The notes under the pieces were generated by a model. The model worked only from the letters and a program-made list of their open reading frames with translations, did not search any database and was not told the origin of the DNA. Below, in pieces: positions 1-11,100 of a stretch of 64,000 bases of DNA. The DNA is taken from NCBI RefSeq assembly GCF_002104995.1, contig NW_024468258.1:1-64000 (forward strand), in the 5' to 3' direction. The translations under genes were made by a program, and so were the position numbers. How positions within the stretch are numbered: the stretch's first letter is position 1; each line of letters opens with the position of its first letter. Origin of the DNA: Linderina pennispora (lineage: Eukaryota; Kickxellomycota; Kickxellomycetes; Kickxellales; Kickxellaceae).

Positions 1-1
1 T

Positions 2-1567
2 GATGTTGCTGATGCTAGGTATACTGCTAGAGGTGTAGAGCAACTTGGATTTAAGCACTCTTCTGAAATATTTGTTGACTCATTCATTGTTGAGGTTGTT
101 GTTGAGAAATGCAGTGAATCAGATATAAAGGTGAAGCAGAAGTCAGCTAGTGTTAGATTGCATAAAGTATTTGGAGAAGGTTTTGGTTATAAGTATGTTA
201 GAAGCAAGATTAGTGAGCAATATGGACCAGTTGCTATTTACAAAGTATCTACCCCAAACATTGCAATAACTAGTTCTTTGTTAACAGTGAAGTTTGCTAC
301 TATGGCTGATCACAAAATATTTCTACAGAATTATGACATCACAATGGATTGTATGAATATCTCATCTAGAAATATTATCTATAAATACCTTTTAGAAAGA
401 GGAGTTGAAAAGAAAGATGTTGTAGATGATTTACACAAGTCTGGCTCTAACTGTATTAGCTGGTTTACAAAGAAAGGAGATGTTAAAGTTAAGAACAAAA
501 TTTATAACAAGTTTATTCAGCTTCTTGAGAGTGGTGAAGTTCGTAATCCTCTTAGTTCCAAACTTTCTGAATTTGTAATGCCAACTTTGCACAACTTTGG
601 AGAAACATTGTATGCTTGCAGAAACTCTGGTTTGACTAGGATAGAACTAACTGTACATTCTTCTCAGATGCAAACAGTTGAATGGAATAGTAACTTGCTT
701 CTTAACACAGTTCAGTTTATGAATGAATGCAGAACATTTGCAACTTCTTATGAAAAGCAGTGGAAAGCACTTGTTGATAAAGTTAGTAGTTGTTATACAG
801 TTTGCATTTATGTGAGACAACAGCATACTCTAGCATATTGTCATTGGTTTAACTCTATCACATCAAAGAAGCAAGGAATTATTAAGAAACTAAACAAGAA
901 TGATGATCCAATGGTAGTTGTTGCTAATCTCTCATTCAACAACAGACCTACACTTTATCAAATATATGATTCACTTGAGAGTGGTCTTGAAACAGAAAAA
1001 GTTCTTAGAAGAGTTGATGAGAATATAACTATTGTTCCAAGTCAGAGAAACTCCTTCTGGTCAACTTATCCTACAACTAAGCAGTATCACACTTTTGAAG
1101 AGATGGGATTAGTTAACTATAAAGGAATGCATATTGGTTGGATAGATAGTAAGCAAGCAAAGAGTAAGATATGTCTATCAAAAATGTCAGAGGATAAATA
1201 TTCTGCAAAAGAGGAAAACATCAATGCATTAACAACAGCAATAGACAATATCACACTTGATGAAACTAGCCATATATTTATCAAAGAGAATACAGATCTG
1301 AAACCTTCATTGTATAGAGTTGCTTACAATGTTCTTCAGTTAGGTGATGAATTTACAGCTACACATTATGCACTCCATACTTTTAGAGGACATTCATACT
1401 TCTATGTTGATATTCTTATTAAAGGGAGAGATAAACAGCCAACTCTTATTAGGACACCAGTTGACAGTTCTATTGGAAAAGCAATTTCTCAACAGTTAGG
1501 AGAAAGAAAGCAACAAATATATCTAAGAGTTATAAGTGTGGGATATAGAACAATCACAGTTGAATAG
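2..1567 (+). CDS. Transposon ORF1, Rep-like protein (5' partial)
   Basis: The reading frame is open from base 2, so the gene runs off the left edge; the GTG at 131 is not a true start. The visible part is about 521 residues. I do not recognise a named family with certainty. The centre holds a K-x-YNKF segment (near 507-520) followed by GLTRIELTVH (near 633-661). This order resembles the 'Y-K ... R-x-E' core of replication-initiator (Rep_trans-like) proteins, but that assignment is inference. A second copy, about 97 percent identical at protein level, lies inverted at 3611-4801. It stops 9 bp before a small antisense ORF and shares its AT-rich base composition with the adjacent transposase. 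It is most likely an element-encoded protein. Confidence 0.6.
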   Translation, partial: DVADARYTARGVEQLGFKHSSEIFVDSFIVEVVVEKCSESDIKVKQKSASVRLHKVFGEGFGYKYVRSKISEQYGPVAIYKVSTPNIAITSSLLTVKFATMADHKIFLQNYDITMDCMNISSRNIIYKYLLERGVEKKDVVDDLHKSGSNCISWFTKKGDVKVKNKIYNKFIQLLESGEVRNPLSSKLSEFVMPTLHNFGETLYACRNSGLTRIELTVHSSQMQTVEWNSNLLLNTVQFMNECRTFATSYEKQWKALVDKVSSCYTVCIYVRQQHTLAYCHWFNSITSKKQGIIKKLNKNDDPMVVVANLSFNNRPTLYQIYDSLESGLETEKVLRRVDENITIVPSQRNSFWSTYPTTKQYHTFEEMGLVNYKGMHIGWIDSKQAKSKICLSKMSEDKYSAKEENINALTTAIDNITLDETSHIFIKENTDLKPSLYRVAYNVLQLGDEFTATHYALHTFRGHSYFYVDILIKGRDKQPTLIRTPVDSSIGKAISQQLGERKQQIYLRVISVGYRTITVE

Positions 1568-1575
1568 CAGCCATT

Positions 1576-1815
1576 TTAAAACATAGTATAAGCAACCATT
1601 CTCTCCATATCTCTATGGAAAGTATGACAAACATCATACACATGTTCAACCCTTACCTCACAATCAGTAGCAATATGTTGGATCCAATTACGCACTTGTA
1701 TTGCTAAGTCATCACTCATATCAAAGTCATGAATAAGTAGCAGAGTAAGCATATCTCTTTCTTCCTCACACATCTCAGCTAAATGTTGCTTGAAGAAGTT
1801 CTGGAATGATCCCAT
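1576..1815 (-). CDS. Small antisense ORF between ORF1 and transposase
   Basis: This 79-residue ORF starts with a real ATG at 1815 and fills the gap between ORF1 (stop 1567) and the transposase start at 1867. The product is acidic and probably helical, with no family I recognise (begins MGSFQNFFKQ, ends AYTMF). Its ATG and the transposase ATG are 51 bp apart and divergent, so they would share a promoter. The exact fit between two element genes argues for a third element gene; chance is possible at this length. Confidence 0.4.
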   Translation of the reverse strand: MGSFQNFFKQHLAEMCEEERDMLTLLLIHDFDMSDDLAIQVRNWIQHIATDCEVRVEHVYDVCHTFHRDMERMVAYTMF

Positions 1816-1866
1816 TTTCTAAAATTGATAAAAGTTGAAATTTTTATTTATGACTACCTCACACAG

Positions 1867-3096
1867 ATGGACAATCAATTACAAGAATTAAGAGAGAAGG
1901 AGTGGAATGTGCTCTACACAACAAAGTGGAGATTTCTTGATGAAGACTGGTTAGTACATAAACAACAGAAGTACTATAGGAGTGAAGCTCATGAAGTGAA
2001 AGAAATAAAGCTCATCAAAGATACACTTGTAAAGCAACTTGGAATGATCCCTGTGTTCTTCTTCTTAAATGTTCTATTTGGTGGAAAGCAGTATCCATGT
2101 CCTTACAGAAATGTTGAGAAAGGACTCTTGATTTTGTACCAGTTAGTTGCTGGGCTATCAATCAATGAGATGGAGAGGTTTATTCCTAAGAGCAGCTACC
2201 AAGTAATTCATAATATGTTCTATATCTCAGAGTTAAGTGAGTTGAACAAGAAGCTTTCACACTACTTGCACACAATGTTCTCCACTCCAGAACTAAGAGT
2301 GATCTCAGCAAAGATTCAGAATCCAACAAACTTTAAGCATATAACTCTTATGTTAGATGGACATGACTCACGAGCTCTACATAATGGTGCATACAAACCA
2401 AATCTTTATTCCTTCAAGTTGAAGAAGTCAGGATATAGAACACAAGTTTGCATTGATTTGAATGGAATGGTTGTCCTTGTTTCACCAACTGAGGAATGTA
2501 AAGACCACCCAGACTCTAAGATGATTAAGAATATGTCACTATTGAAATACATCTCTCCAGTAGATTGTGTTGTTTTAGATGGTGGTTATCCTCAAAGTAT
2601 TCTGGAAGAGTTAACAGAAGCAGAAGAGAATGAGAATTTTGGAATGCATAACTTTTGCTTACCAGTTAGAAAGCCAAGAGGAACCAACTTAAGTGAAGCA
2701 GAGTTAGAATATAATAGCAAACTTGGGTCATTTAGATCAATGGTTGAGAGCACATTTGGAGAACTAGGTAACACATTTAAGAGACTATCAAATAGAGAAG
2801 TTGTGAGAATTAGAAACACAACTGTATACAATGTGCAGTTTAAACTCTGTTGCTTACTCTACAATATGAAGAAGATCCTAGCAGCTAGTAAAGTTCCTGT
2901 TGAACATCACCACACACTTTGGGTTCTATCTAACTTTGACTACCCTAGCAACAACCAGGAGAGATCAACACATGCTGAAGTTGGAAGTACTTTACCACAA
3001 AAAGTAGAGTTAGAAGCTTCAATGAGAGAACTACAAGATAGACTGATTCAAGCTAAAATTGATGAGTCAATGAACTTCTATGTAGACATGTCATAA
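1867..3096 (+). CDS. DDE transposase, PIF/Harbinger/IS5-like (DDE_Tnp_4)
   Basis: This predicted cut-and-paste transposase has 409 residues from the ATG at 1867; the frame stays open further upstream but only from a TTG. The C-terminal half shows the acidic triad in family spacing: Asp in LMLDGHDS, Asp in VVLDGGYP, and Glu in VESTFGELGNTFKRL. Lys/Arg-rich N-terminal helices may bind DNA. The frame has no break, so the copy may be active. Harbinger-type elements normally pair the transposase with a Myb/SANT protein, but here the partner is the Rep-like ORF1 upstream. The 3-bp duplications flanking related elements downstream fit this enzyme class. Confidence 0.8.
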   Translation: MDNQLQELREKEWNVLYTTKWRFLDEDWLVHKQQKYYRSEAHEVKEIKLIKDTLVKQLGMIPVFFFLNVLFGGKQYPCPYRNVEKGLLILYQLVAGLSINEMERFIPKSSYQVIHNMFYISELSELNKKLSHYLHTMFSTPELRVISAKIQNPTNFKHITLMLDGHDSRALHNGAYKPNLYSFKLKKSGYRTQVCIDLNGMVVLVSPTEECKDHPDSKMIKNMSLLKYISPVDCVVLDGGYPQSILEELTEAEENENFGMHNFCLPVRKPRGTNLSEAELEYNSKLGSFRSMVESTFGELGNTFKRLSNREVVRIRNTTVYNVQFKLCCLLYNMKKILAASKVPVEHHHTLWVLSNFDYPSNNQERSTHAEVGSTLPQKVELEASMRELQDRLIQAKIDESMNFYVDMS

Positions 3097-3156
3097 GTAA
3101 CTTTTAAAATAGGAATTCTCAGTAAGAAATTTGCATTGATAGAAAATGCTTCAATA

Positions 3157-3619
3157 AGGAGGTCATTCAGAGCTAGTTATCTGCATAACAACTATTTATA
3201 CATGTTTAAACTATTGGCAATTTCAGTGAAATAAAAATTTCACCCAAACCGCCATCGGCATCTTGGAAAAGTTTCAGTGAACATAATTTCAACCAGAAAG
3301 AAAAACCTTTGCATATTTGGGGTTAATTATCATTGGGCAACAAAAGTCAATATCTCAATAGATGTGGCTAAGCAACCACAAGGAAATTATGTTCACTGAA
3401 ACTTTTCCAAGATGCCGATGGCGGTTTGGGTGAAATGGCAAAAAAAATATTTGTATTTTTAAAATCAATTATACACACAAAAACATTCTGGACACAACAA
3501 TTATAAATATCTGTTACAAAAATATCTAGTAGCAAAAAATAGTTCTGAAAACGATTATTCAAATAACTATCTAACAAAATTGTAATTTACTAAAATTTAC
3601 AAGTCCAGGAATGACCCCC
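3157..3619 (-). repeat. 462-bp terminal repeat, copy A
   Basis: This copy is inverted relative to copies at 4802-5266 and 6249-6710. It contains 52-bp palindromic arms at 3238-3289 and 3384-3435 separated by about 94 bp, so a single strand could fold into a long hairpin. The inner end reads ccaggaatgaccccc. Confidence 0.8.
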
Positions 3620-4810
3620 TTTGTAGTTAACTAATCCCATCTCTTCAAAAGTGTGATACTGCTTAGTTGTAGGATAAGTAGACCAGAAGGAGTTTCTCTG
3701 ACTTGGAACAATAGTTATATTCTCATCAACTCTTCTAAGAACTTTTTCTGTTTCAAGACCACTCTCTAGTGAATCATATATTTGATAAAGAGTAGGTCTG
3801 TTGTTGAATGAGAGATTAGCAACAACTACCATTGGATCATCATTCTTGTTTAGTTTCTTAATAATTCCTTGCTTCTTTGATGTGATAGAGTTAAACCAAT
3901 GACAATATGCTAGAGTATGCTGTTGTCTCACATAAATACAAACAGTATAACAACTACTAACTTTATCAACAAGTGCCATCCACTGCTTTTCATAAGAAGT
4001 TGCAAATGTTCTGCATTCATTCATAAACTGAACTGTGTTAAGAAGCAAGTTGCTATTCCATTCAAATGTTTGCATCTGAGAAGAATGTACAGTTAGTTCT
4101 ATCCTAGTCAAACCAGAGTTTCTGCAAGCATATAATGTTTCTCCAAAGTTATGTAAAGTTGGCATTACAAATTCAGAAAGTTTTGAACTAAGAGGGTTAC
4201 GAACTTCACCACTCTCAAGAAGCTGAATAAACTTGTTATAAATTTTGTTCTTAACTTTAACATCTCCTTTCTTTGTAAACCAGCTAATGCAGTTAGAGCC
4301 AGACTTGCGTAAATCATCTACAACATCTTTCTTTTCAACTCCTCTTTCTAAAAGGTATTTATATATAATATTTCTAGATGACACATTCTTACAATCCATT
4401 GTGATATCATAATTTTGTAGATATATTTTGTAATCAGCCATAGCAGCAAACTTCACTGTTAACAAAGAACTAGCTATTGCAATATTTGGTGTAGATACTT
4501 TGTAAATAGCAACTGGTCCATATTGCTCACTAATCTTACTTCTAACATACTTATAGCCAAAACCTTCTCCAAATACTTTATGCAATCTAACACTTGCTGA
4601 CTTCTGCTTCACCTTTATATCTGATTCACTGCATTTCTCAACAACAACCTCAACAATGAATGAGTCAACAAATATTTCAGAAGAATGCTCAAATCCAAGT
4701 TGCTCTACACCTCTAGCAGTATACCTGGCATCAGCAACATCAGGCATATTTCTTCTTTCTGACAGCACTCTTGTTAGCAATGCTCTTAGTTCACTTTGGA
4801 AGGGGGTCAT
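3590..4810 (-). pseudogene. C-terminally truncated ORF1 copy with repeat-derived start and stop
   Basis: This 406-residue frame is open throughout and matches the ORF1 at 2-1567 over about 367 residues with roughly ten substitutions, including the YNKF and GLTRIELTVH segments. It lacks the last ~115 residues. The ATG (4810) lies inside the terminal repeat, whose ggggg-tcat tip reads Met-Thr-Pro on this strand. The frame ends at a stop inside the other repeat after a short junk tail (GGHSWTCKF). It could be a truncated protein or an inert passenger. The near identity to the other copy shows the capture is recent. Confidence 0.7.
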
Positions 4811-5266
4811 TCCTGGACTTATAAATTTTAGTTATTTGTAATTTAGTTAGATAGTTATTTGAATAATCGTTTTCAGAACTATTTTTAGCTACTAGATATT
4901 TTTGGAACAGATAACTATAATTGTTGTGTCCAGAATGTTTTTGTGTGTATAATTGATTTTAAAAATACAAATATTTTTTTTTTGCCATTTCACCCAAACC
5001 GCCATCGGCATCTTGGAAAAGTTTCAGTGAACATAATTTCCTTGTGGTTGCTTAGCCACATCTATTGAGATATTGACTTTTGTTGCCCAATGATAATTAA
5101 CCCCAAATATGCAAAGGTTTTTCTTTCTGGTTGAAATTATGTTCACTGAAACTTTTCCAAGATGCCGATGGCGGTTTGGGTGAAATTTTTATTTCACTGA
5201 AATTGCCAATAGTTTTAACATGTACAAATAGTTGTTATGCAGATAACTAGCTCTGAATGACCTCCT
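4802..5266 (+). repeat. 462-bp terminal repeat, copy B
   Basis: This is the inverted partner of copy A. It begins gggggtcattcctgg at the inner side and ends gaatgacctcct at the outer side, and contains the same 52-bp palindromic arms near 4988-5039 and 5133-5186. Confidence 0.8.
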
Positions 5267-5474
5267 ATATCTTAATGGATGAGCCAACCTGTGGATTCAG
5301 ACAGATACTACTACTGCACATGCCATATTCTGACACAAGATAGAGAGTGATGCAGACAATCTCTCAAACTTCAGGATAGGGCTGTCCAATAAGGGCAGTA
5401 CAAACTGAATGATGGAGCATCAGCCAGGTATCAAGCAATAAACAGCAGATTGGCTGTCATATACTATTACACCT

Positions 5475-6246
5475 TTGGTTGGCAAAAATAACCAGAAAAT
5501 TACTGAGCCAGTTCACTATATCTTTGGCACCATTCAAACAGACATTGATGATGAAGAGTCAAGTTCAGATGGTGAGGTTCATAATGTCGAATTCTCAGTT
5601 GATGACTATGACAATGAGATGTCTGACAATGACAGCAGGAACATGCCACAAGCCAACATACAAAGCATGCAGCAGGACAACGACAATGACAATAACAACA
5701 ATGATGATGATGACAATGTGCAGCATACTATAAGTGCACAACTGGATGAAGAAGAGCTTGGTACCAGAATGGAGCACATGTATATGGCACTTCCTGATCT
5801 GCTATATCCATCAGAATATCTCAAGTGCCAGCACACTGACAATTTCCTCCTTATGATCTGGCGTATATGTGAAGAGTGAACACAAGTAGGTGTGGATGCA
5901 GACCAGCCACATTTGGATGAAGCAGCTGATTACGAACTCCAAAATGGAGTACTTGTCCATTTTGTTGAGCTCAGAAGTCTACATGGTACCAATCTATGGG
6001 TGCCAGTACTTACAAAATCTGCAGCTCATGAGTACATAGCCATGGCATATATGGCATTGGCATATCCATGGTATAAGCAACTCTATGGGTTTGTACACCA
6101 ATGGATATAGTACCACCAGTTATCCAAATTGGTCAATGATATAACCAAATGCTGTACTGAATGCCAGATGACAGCGATTCAGCAACAGCCTAGTATCATA
6201 ATGGTGCCTTCACAGATGCCAACTCTATGGGAACAAGTCTACATCT
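5475..6246 (+). pseudogene. Ty3/gypsy-type pol remnant: linker and integrase zinc-binding region
   Basis: Broken reading frames carry an acidic low-complexity linker (5475-5879, Asp/Asn-rich). They are followed by 5892-6110, which resembles the integrase N-terminal region (LQNGVLVHF, then VPVLTKSAAHEYI and PWYKQLYGFVHQW). Beyond an in-frame stop come CTECQ and the start of the core linker, giving the second half of the HHCC zinc site. Its continuation is found after the insertion that ends at 6710. No reverse transcriptase is recognisable upstream. Confidence 0.6.
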
Positions 6247-6248
6247 AT

Positions 6249-6710
6249 GGGGGTCATTCCTGGACTTGTAAATTTTAGTTATTTGCAATTTTGTTAGATA
6301 GATATTTGAATAATCATTTTCAGAACTATTTTTTGCTACTAATTATTTTTTCTATAGTTATTATTTGTTATTGTGTCCAGAATGTTTTTGTGTGTATAAT
6401 TGATTTTAAAAATACAAATATTTTTTTTGCCATTTCACCCAAACTGCCATCGGCATCTTGGAAAAGTTTCAGTGAACATAATTTCCTTGTGGTTGCTTAG
6501 CCACATCTATTGAGATATTGACTTTTGTTGCCCAATGATAATTAACCCCAAATATGCAAAGTTTTTTCTTTCTGGTTGAAATTATATTCACTGAAACTTT
6601 TCCAAGATGCTGATGGCGGTTTGGGTGAAATTTTTATTTCACTGAAATTGCTAATAGTTCCAGCATGCATAAATAGTTAATGGGCAGATAAGTATCTCTG
6701 TATAACCCCC
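6249..6710 (+). mobile_element. Solo 462-bp MITE-like element inserted in gypsy integrase
   Basis: This third copy of the repeat also found at 3157-3619 and 4802-5266 has G5 at the left tip and C5 at the right. It is flanked by TAT on both sides (6246-6248, 6711-6713), a 3-bp target duplication. It separates the zinc-binding and catalytic parts of one retrotransposon integrase, so it arrived after that element. It has no coding capacity and contains the internal palindrome. Confidence 0.75.
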
Positions 6711-6712
6711 TA

Positions 6713-7470
6713 TCTTCTTACAGTTGGTCCAACTGACAACCCTGAACATGAAGCATTGGTCATTTTTGATGCTGCAAGTATGTATTTTAAAGTCTATATG
6801 ATGACAAATACTACTGCAGGTGATGTCATTGATGTGCTCATTATGAATTGGTTCCAGGCATATGGCTGACCCTAGATTTTGACCTCAGATCATAGGCCCC
6901 AGTTCAACTGTGTTGAATTCTGCAACTTCTTGCAGAGTAATGACATTGTATGGAACCCATCATTGATATACCATCCACAAGCCAATCTTGCTGAAACTGT
7001 AGTAAAATGCTTCAAAAATGCCCTGAGGCTGCTCTTGCTGCAGCATCTGCATAAGAATTCATGTATGCATTATACAGCACAAATTGTAGCTGTGAATGCT
7101 GTCACCCCTAACAGTACAATTAGATGTACTCCAGCTGAGCTGTTCTTTGGTGAATGAAATCAGCACATGATTAATGAGCTGGTTGATAATCCTTACCAGC
7201 AAGCATGTCAGCAGCAACAGCACATATGGTAACAAGCAAGACTGTATGCGAATGCCATTGTAGCACTGCACTATTTCTTACCCAGTGAGCTGGTAACCAC
7301 CCATGCTCACCCAATTGCACACAACATTGCTCAAGCACCAGAATGCTGACGCAGTCCATACAAAGTAGTCCAGAGAATAGGCATGATCTATATGCTCTGT
7401 GACAGGCATGAAAACGTGCTTACAAAGAACTTTGCTGGTGCTGACTTGATGTGATACTGGGAAGACGACG
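6713..7470 (+). pseudogene. Ty3/gypsy integrase core and C-terminal remnant
   Basis: The region translates, with stops, to an rve-type integrase core. It has a first-Asp region around DAASMYFKVYMM, the second-Asp motif LTSDHRPQFN (6879 onward) and the YHPQANLAETVVKCFKNAL segment carrying the catalytic Glu. The 92-residue open stretch 6879-7157 ends at a stop. Further downstream, PYKVVQRIGMIYML near 7350-7400 matches the usual integrase C-terminal beta module. It is decayed and non-functional. Confidence 0.7.
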
Positions 7471-8198
7471 ATGGTGAATGGTGACAGACCAATATGTCAA
7501 GCAGACCCTGGATCACCAGGAGCACCAGGAGGACCAGGAGGACCCAGTAGCTCCTTTGGATCATCCAGATCAAGAAGAGGGCCACCTAGTTCGCCTAGCA
7601 GACAGTAGATCAGGGATTGAGACTAAGCAGTCAAGACCTGACTCACTGGACGCCAACACATCATGTGCTAGCTGCAAATGAGATGATGAATTTGGATGAC
7701 ATGTAGGCAGAAGCAATAGTACCAGTGACAGCCAAAATGTCTGAACCAATAGATAGCGCACTGAATAGCCAAGAAGTGCCTAACATTGAGGCTGAGCATT
7801 ATTCTGCACACTCAAGACCTGAATGCATTGACCGAAATGGAGCGCCATAGACCAGTAACACGGTCATTGTCTCACGAAACAATCATGCCCCCAGATTATA
7901 ACCCAGATCGACATCGGGACATTTACAGATGGGTTCGTGAAGGCCAAACAGATTGTGGACTTACAGTTGATCCCATTGCTGAACCTGACTCAATACTCGA
8001 GGGTCATCCCAACATCTCCCCAGGTATTAGTATGCTGGACGAGTATGGTATCAACAAAGTTCCAGGATATGCAAGTCTGTCGGCGACGTACGAACGTGAC
8101 AGGTGAACAAGTAAACCTTGAAGAACCGACGACAAACAGGGATAGTGCTGAGAGCAGCCCTAGCTGCAATTGTGGCTCTGTATTGAATCGTGCTAATT
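7471..8198 (+). other. Non-coding or decayed stretch
   Basis: This probably holds the tail of the gypsy remnant. A 106-residue ORF at 7786-8106 (MRLSIILHTQ... ATYERDR) has no recognisable domain. No convincing gene is seen. Confidence 0.3.
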
Positions 8199-11100
8199 TT
8201 AAGAAAACTGCTTGGCATCTTGGGCTTGCTTGGCAGCATCGGCAAGATATTCAAACTCGCCGGACTTTTCACATATGCTCCTGGAAGATACTGCCTTGTC
8301 TGTTGAGCAAGATGGCCAGGAGTGTTAAACTCGGCAACCTTGCCCTTGTCCAGTACTAGCACATGGTCATAATCGATGATGGTGCGCAGCCGGTGAGCAA
8401 TACAGAACAGGGTCGAGTCAGCAAACTCGGAGCCACAGGATCATGCGCTGGATACGGTCATCAGGTATCGAAATCGACCGACGCCGTTGCCTCATCCATG
8501 ACAATCAGTTACGGACCGGCGGACCAGAGCGCGAGCCAGCGCCACCAGCTGACGCTGACCCAGTGACAGGTTCTGGCCATTCTCCTTGATCTCGGCCTCC
8601 AGGCTAGTGAATATGCCCGACATGCGCTCCAGCGAGCTGTCGATGGCATTGCCTTCAAACATGCTGATTGCGGTGCTGGCGGTCTGGCTGCCACGCTCGC
8701 GCACCAGATGCGCACGGTGCAGCGCATCCCACACAATCTCATCGGGGTACTCGCTGAACGGGTCAAGGTTGAAGTCGAATAGTGCCGTTGAACAGCACCG
8801 GATCCTGCGGGATGATAGTGACATTGCGACGGAGATCCTCCAGGCCAATCTTCGAGATGTCGACCCCGTCAAGCATGATCCGGCCCTTGGCTGCCTCGAT
8901 GAACCACAGGAACGCCAGCGACAGCGTCGACTTGCCAGCACCGGTGCGACCAACCACACCAATCTTCTCACCATGCTTGATCGACATAGCTCAGGCCATG
9001 CAACACTGGGACATTAGGCACGTACTCGACGACCAGGTCCTCAATCTCAAGATCACCAGTCCTGGGCCAGTTGCTGATGGGCTTGTTCTCGGGCGTCGAC
9101 TGAGCGCTGGCCTCCTGGTCAAGCTTTAGATACTGGCTAACCCGCTCAACACCGTTCATGTTCAGCTCATTGTCGCCATAGTTCCGGATGGCAAACAGCA
9201 TATAGTCTTTAAACTGCAGTGCATGTACCAACGCAAACCCAGCAAGACCGGCGTCGAAGCTGTGGACATTCCACAAGATGAAGAAGGCGCAGAAGAACGA
9301 CACTGTTGCACCTGCGGCATCAAGTCGGACAGACATCCAGCGGCTCGACACCATTGTTAGGTAGAACGGGCGATTCAGCTCATCTGATCTGTTAATGGCC
9401 TCCATGATGTAGTACTTTTTGAGACCAAATGCGCGGATCGACGATACACCCTGTATCAGCTCGCCAAACAGTCGACAGCAGCGGCGCTGAAGGCATTTGA
9501 CTCGAGTCGCTTCAGTTCGCGGGTTGAATCCAAATAACGCTTGGCAATCACCACATATGCGAACTGTGATGACAACAGCAACAAAAATGAACGGCGGCGT
9601 AACTGCAGTGATGATGATGATAACGCCCAATGCAGAGGTGAAGTCTGCAAACATCCAAATGAAGGAATCCATGGTGTTCGTGCCAATCGATTCCATGTCG
9701 CGGGAGAACCGGTTAATGATCCGGACCGAATGGTGTCGAATCAAAGAAGCGTGGTGTGGCATGGACAACTGACCTGATCAGCTTTGCATGCACATTTCTG
9801 GCAGCTTTGATCAGACTCCAGAATATGCATAGGCAAGCTTGATAAACAGCGCAAAAACTTCGATGACACCGATTGCCAGGTAAATACCGATCCAAAACGA
9901 TACTGTATGCTGGCCGACTATGCTTGGTGTTTGCTGTTGGTGACACTGTGTCGATAGAATCGCGTAGAACCATGTGTGGAATTGCCGTGTCATTTGCTGC
10001 TACCCAGATGCGGATCCAGTAGTCTTGAACAATCGCAACCACTTTGGTCAGGGAGTTTAACAAAAGAACAGCAAACCAGTACCAGTAGCCACCGCATGCT
10101 GAGAGGAATATATGCCAAACATCCATTTTGACCGCCCAGTCTCACGCTCCTCGTCCTCAACCAAAGTTCCTTCAAGGTTTGCCGGGTTGATATCTGTCAC
10201 CCAAGCCCCCATCAACGACCAGTTTGTCCAGTCTCTTGCTGTTGTACTCGTCTTCCGATGTCGGATCATTGACAGCCTTGGCCCGCTCGGCATTGCCATC
10301 ATCTTCGATGTCATCAACTTCCTTGCCCTTCGATCCATCATCAGAATTGGTGTCTTCCTTAGTGTCGAGCTCAGCAAGTGTGGCAGAGAACCTGCCCAGG
10401 GCTTGCAGTTCCTGTGGATTGCCCTTGAGCGCAATCTCGCCCTCACGCATCACCGCGATGTACTGCGCATACGGAAGGCACATCGACACGTGGTGGGTGA
10501 CGAGGACACGAGTGCGGCCATGCATCAGCGATGACTTGTTCAGCAGGCATTCCATCAAGATGTGCTTGGCAGTGTGTGCATCGACAGCTGACAGACAGTC
10601 GTCAATAAGCAGGATCTTGCGGTCCGAGTACACAGCACGCGCCAATGCAACACGCTGCTTCTGGCCACCCGACAGCGTCACACCGCGCTCGCCAATCTCG
10701 GTCTGGTCGCCAGCAGTCAGGATCCGCAGATCGGGCTTCAGTGCACAGACACGCAGCACCTCCTCATAGCGCTGCTGATCATACGGCTCGCCGAACAGGA
10801 TGTTCTCGCGGATGGTGGCATTGCGCAGCCATGCCTCCTGCGCAACATAGGCAATATCGCGAATTGCCATCTGTTCGCATGACAGCTCAATAACGTCTTG
10901 ATAGCCCTGGTTCGAAGCGATGCTCTGGATCGGCATTGACAGTTGGCAGCTGAATAGACCCGCTGATCAATGTCATCTCGCCAATGAGCGCTGACAGCAA
11001 TCGATGACTTGCCACTGCCCGTTCGGACCAGCAATGACCGATAGCCCGTTAGCAGGGAAGCGAATATCGATGTCCTTGAGCCTGAATGCAACCTTATCTG

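Larger units (their letters stand above)
3157..5266. mobile_element. Non-autonomous element with 462-bp TIRs around an ORF1 fragment
   Basis: The two ends are inverted copies of one 460-465 bp sequence (3157-3619 and 4802-5266). Outer tips read aggaggtcattc on the left and gaatgacctcct on the right, with ATA directly outside both tips, consistent with a 3-bp target duplication. The interior is a truncated inverted copy of the ORF1 found at 2-1567. No transposase lies inside, so it would need one in trans, plausibly the enzyme at 1867-3096. The duplication suggests the whole 2.1 kb moved as a unit. Confidence 0.7.

Noticed and set aside
7786-8106. 106-residue ORF between the gypsy remnant and the ABCC pseudogene
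   Set aside because: No domain, flanked by decayed elements, and no sign of an independent promoter.
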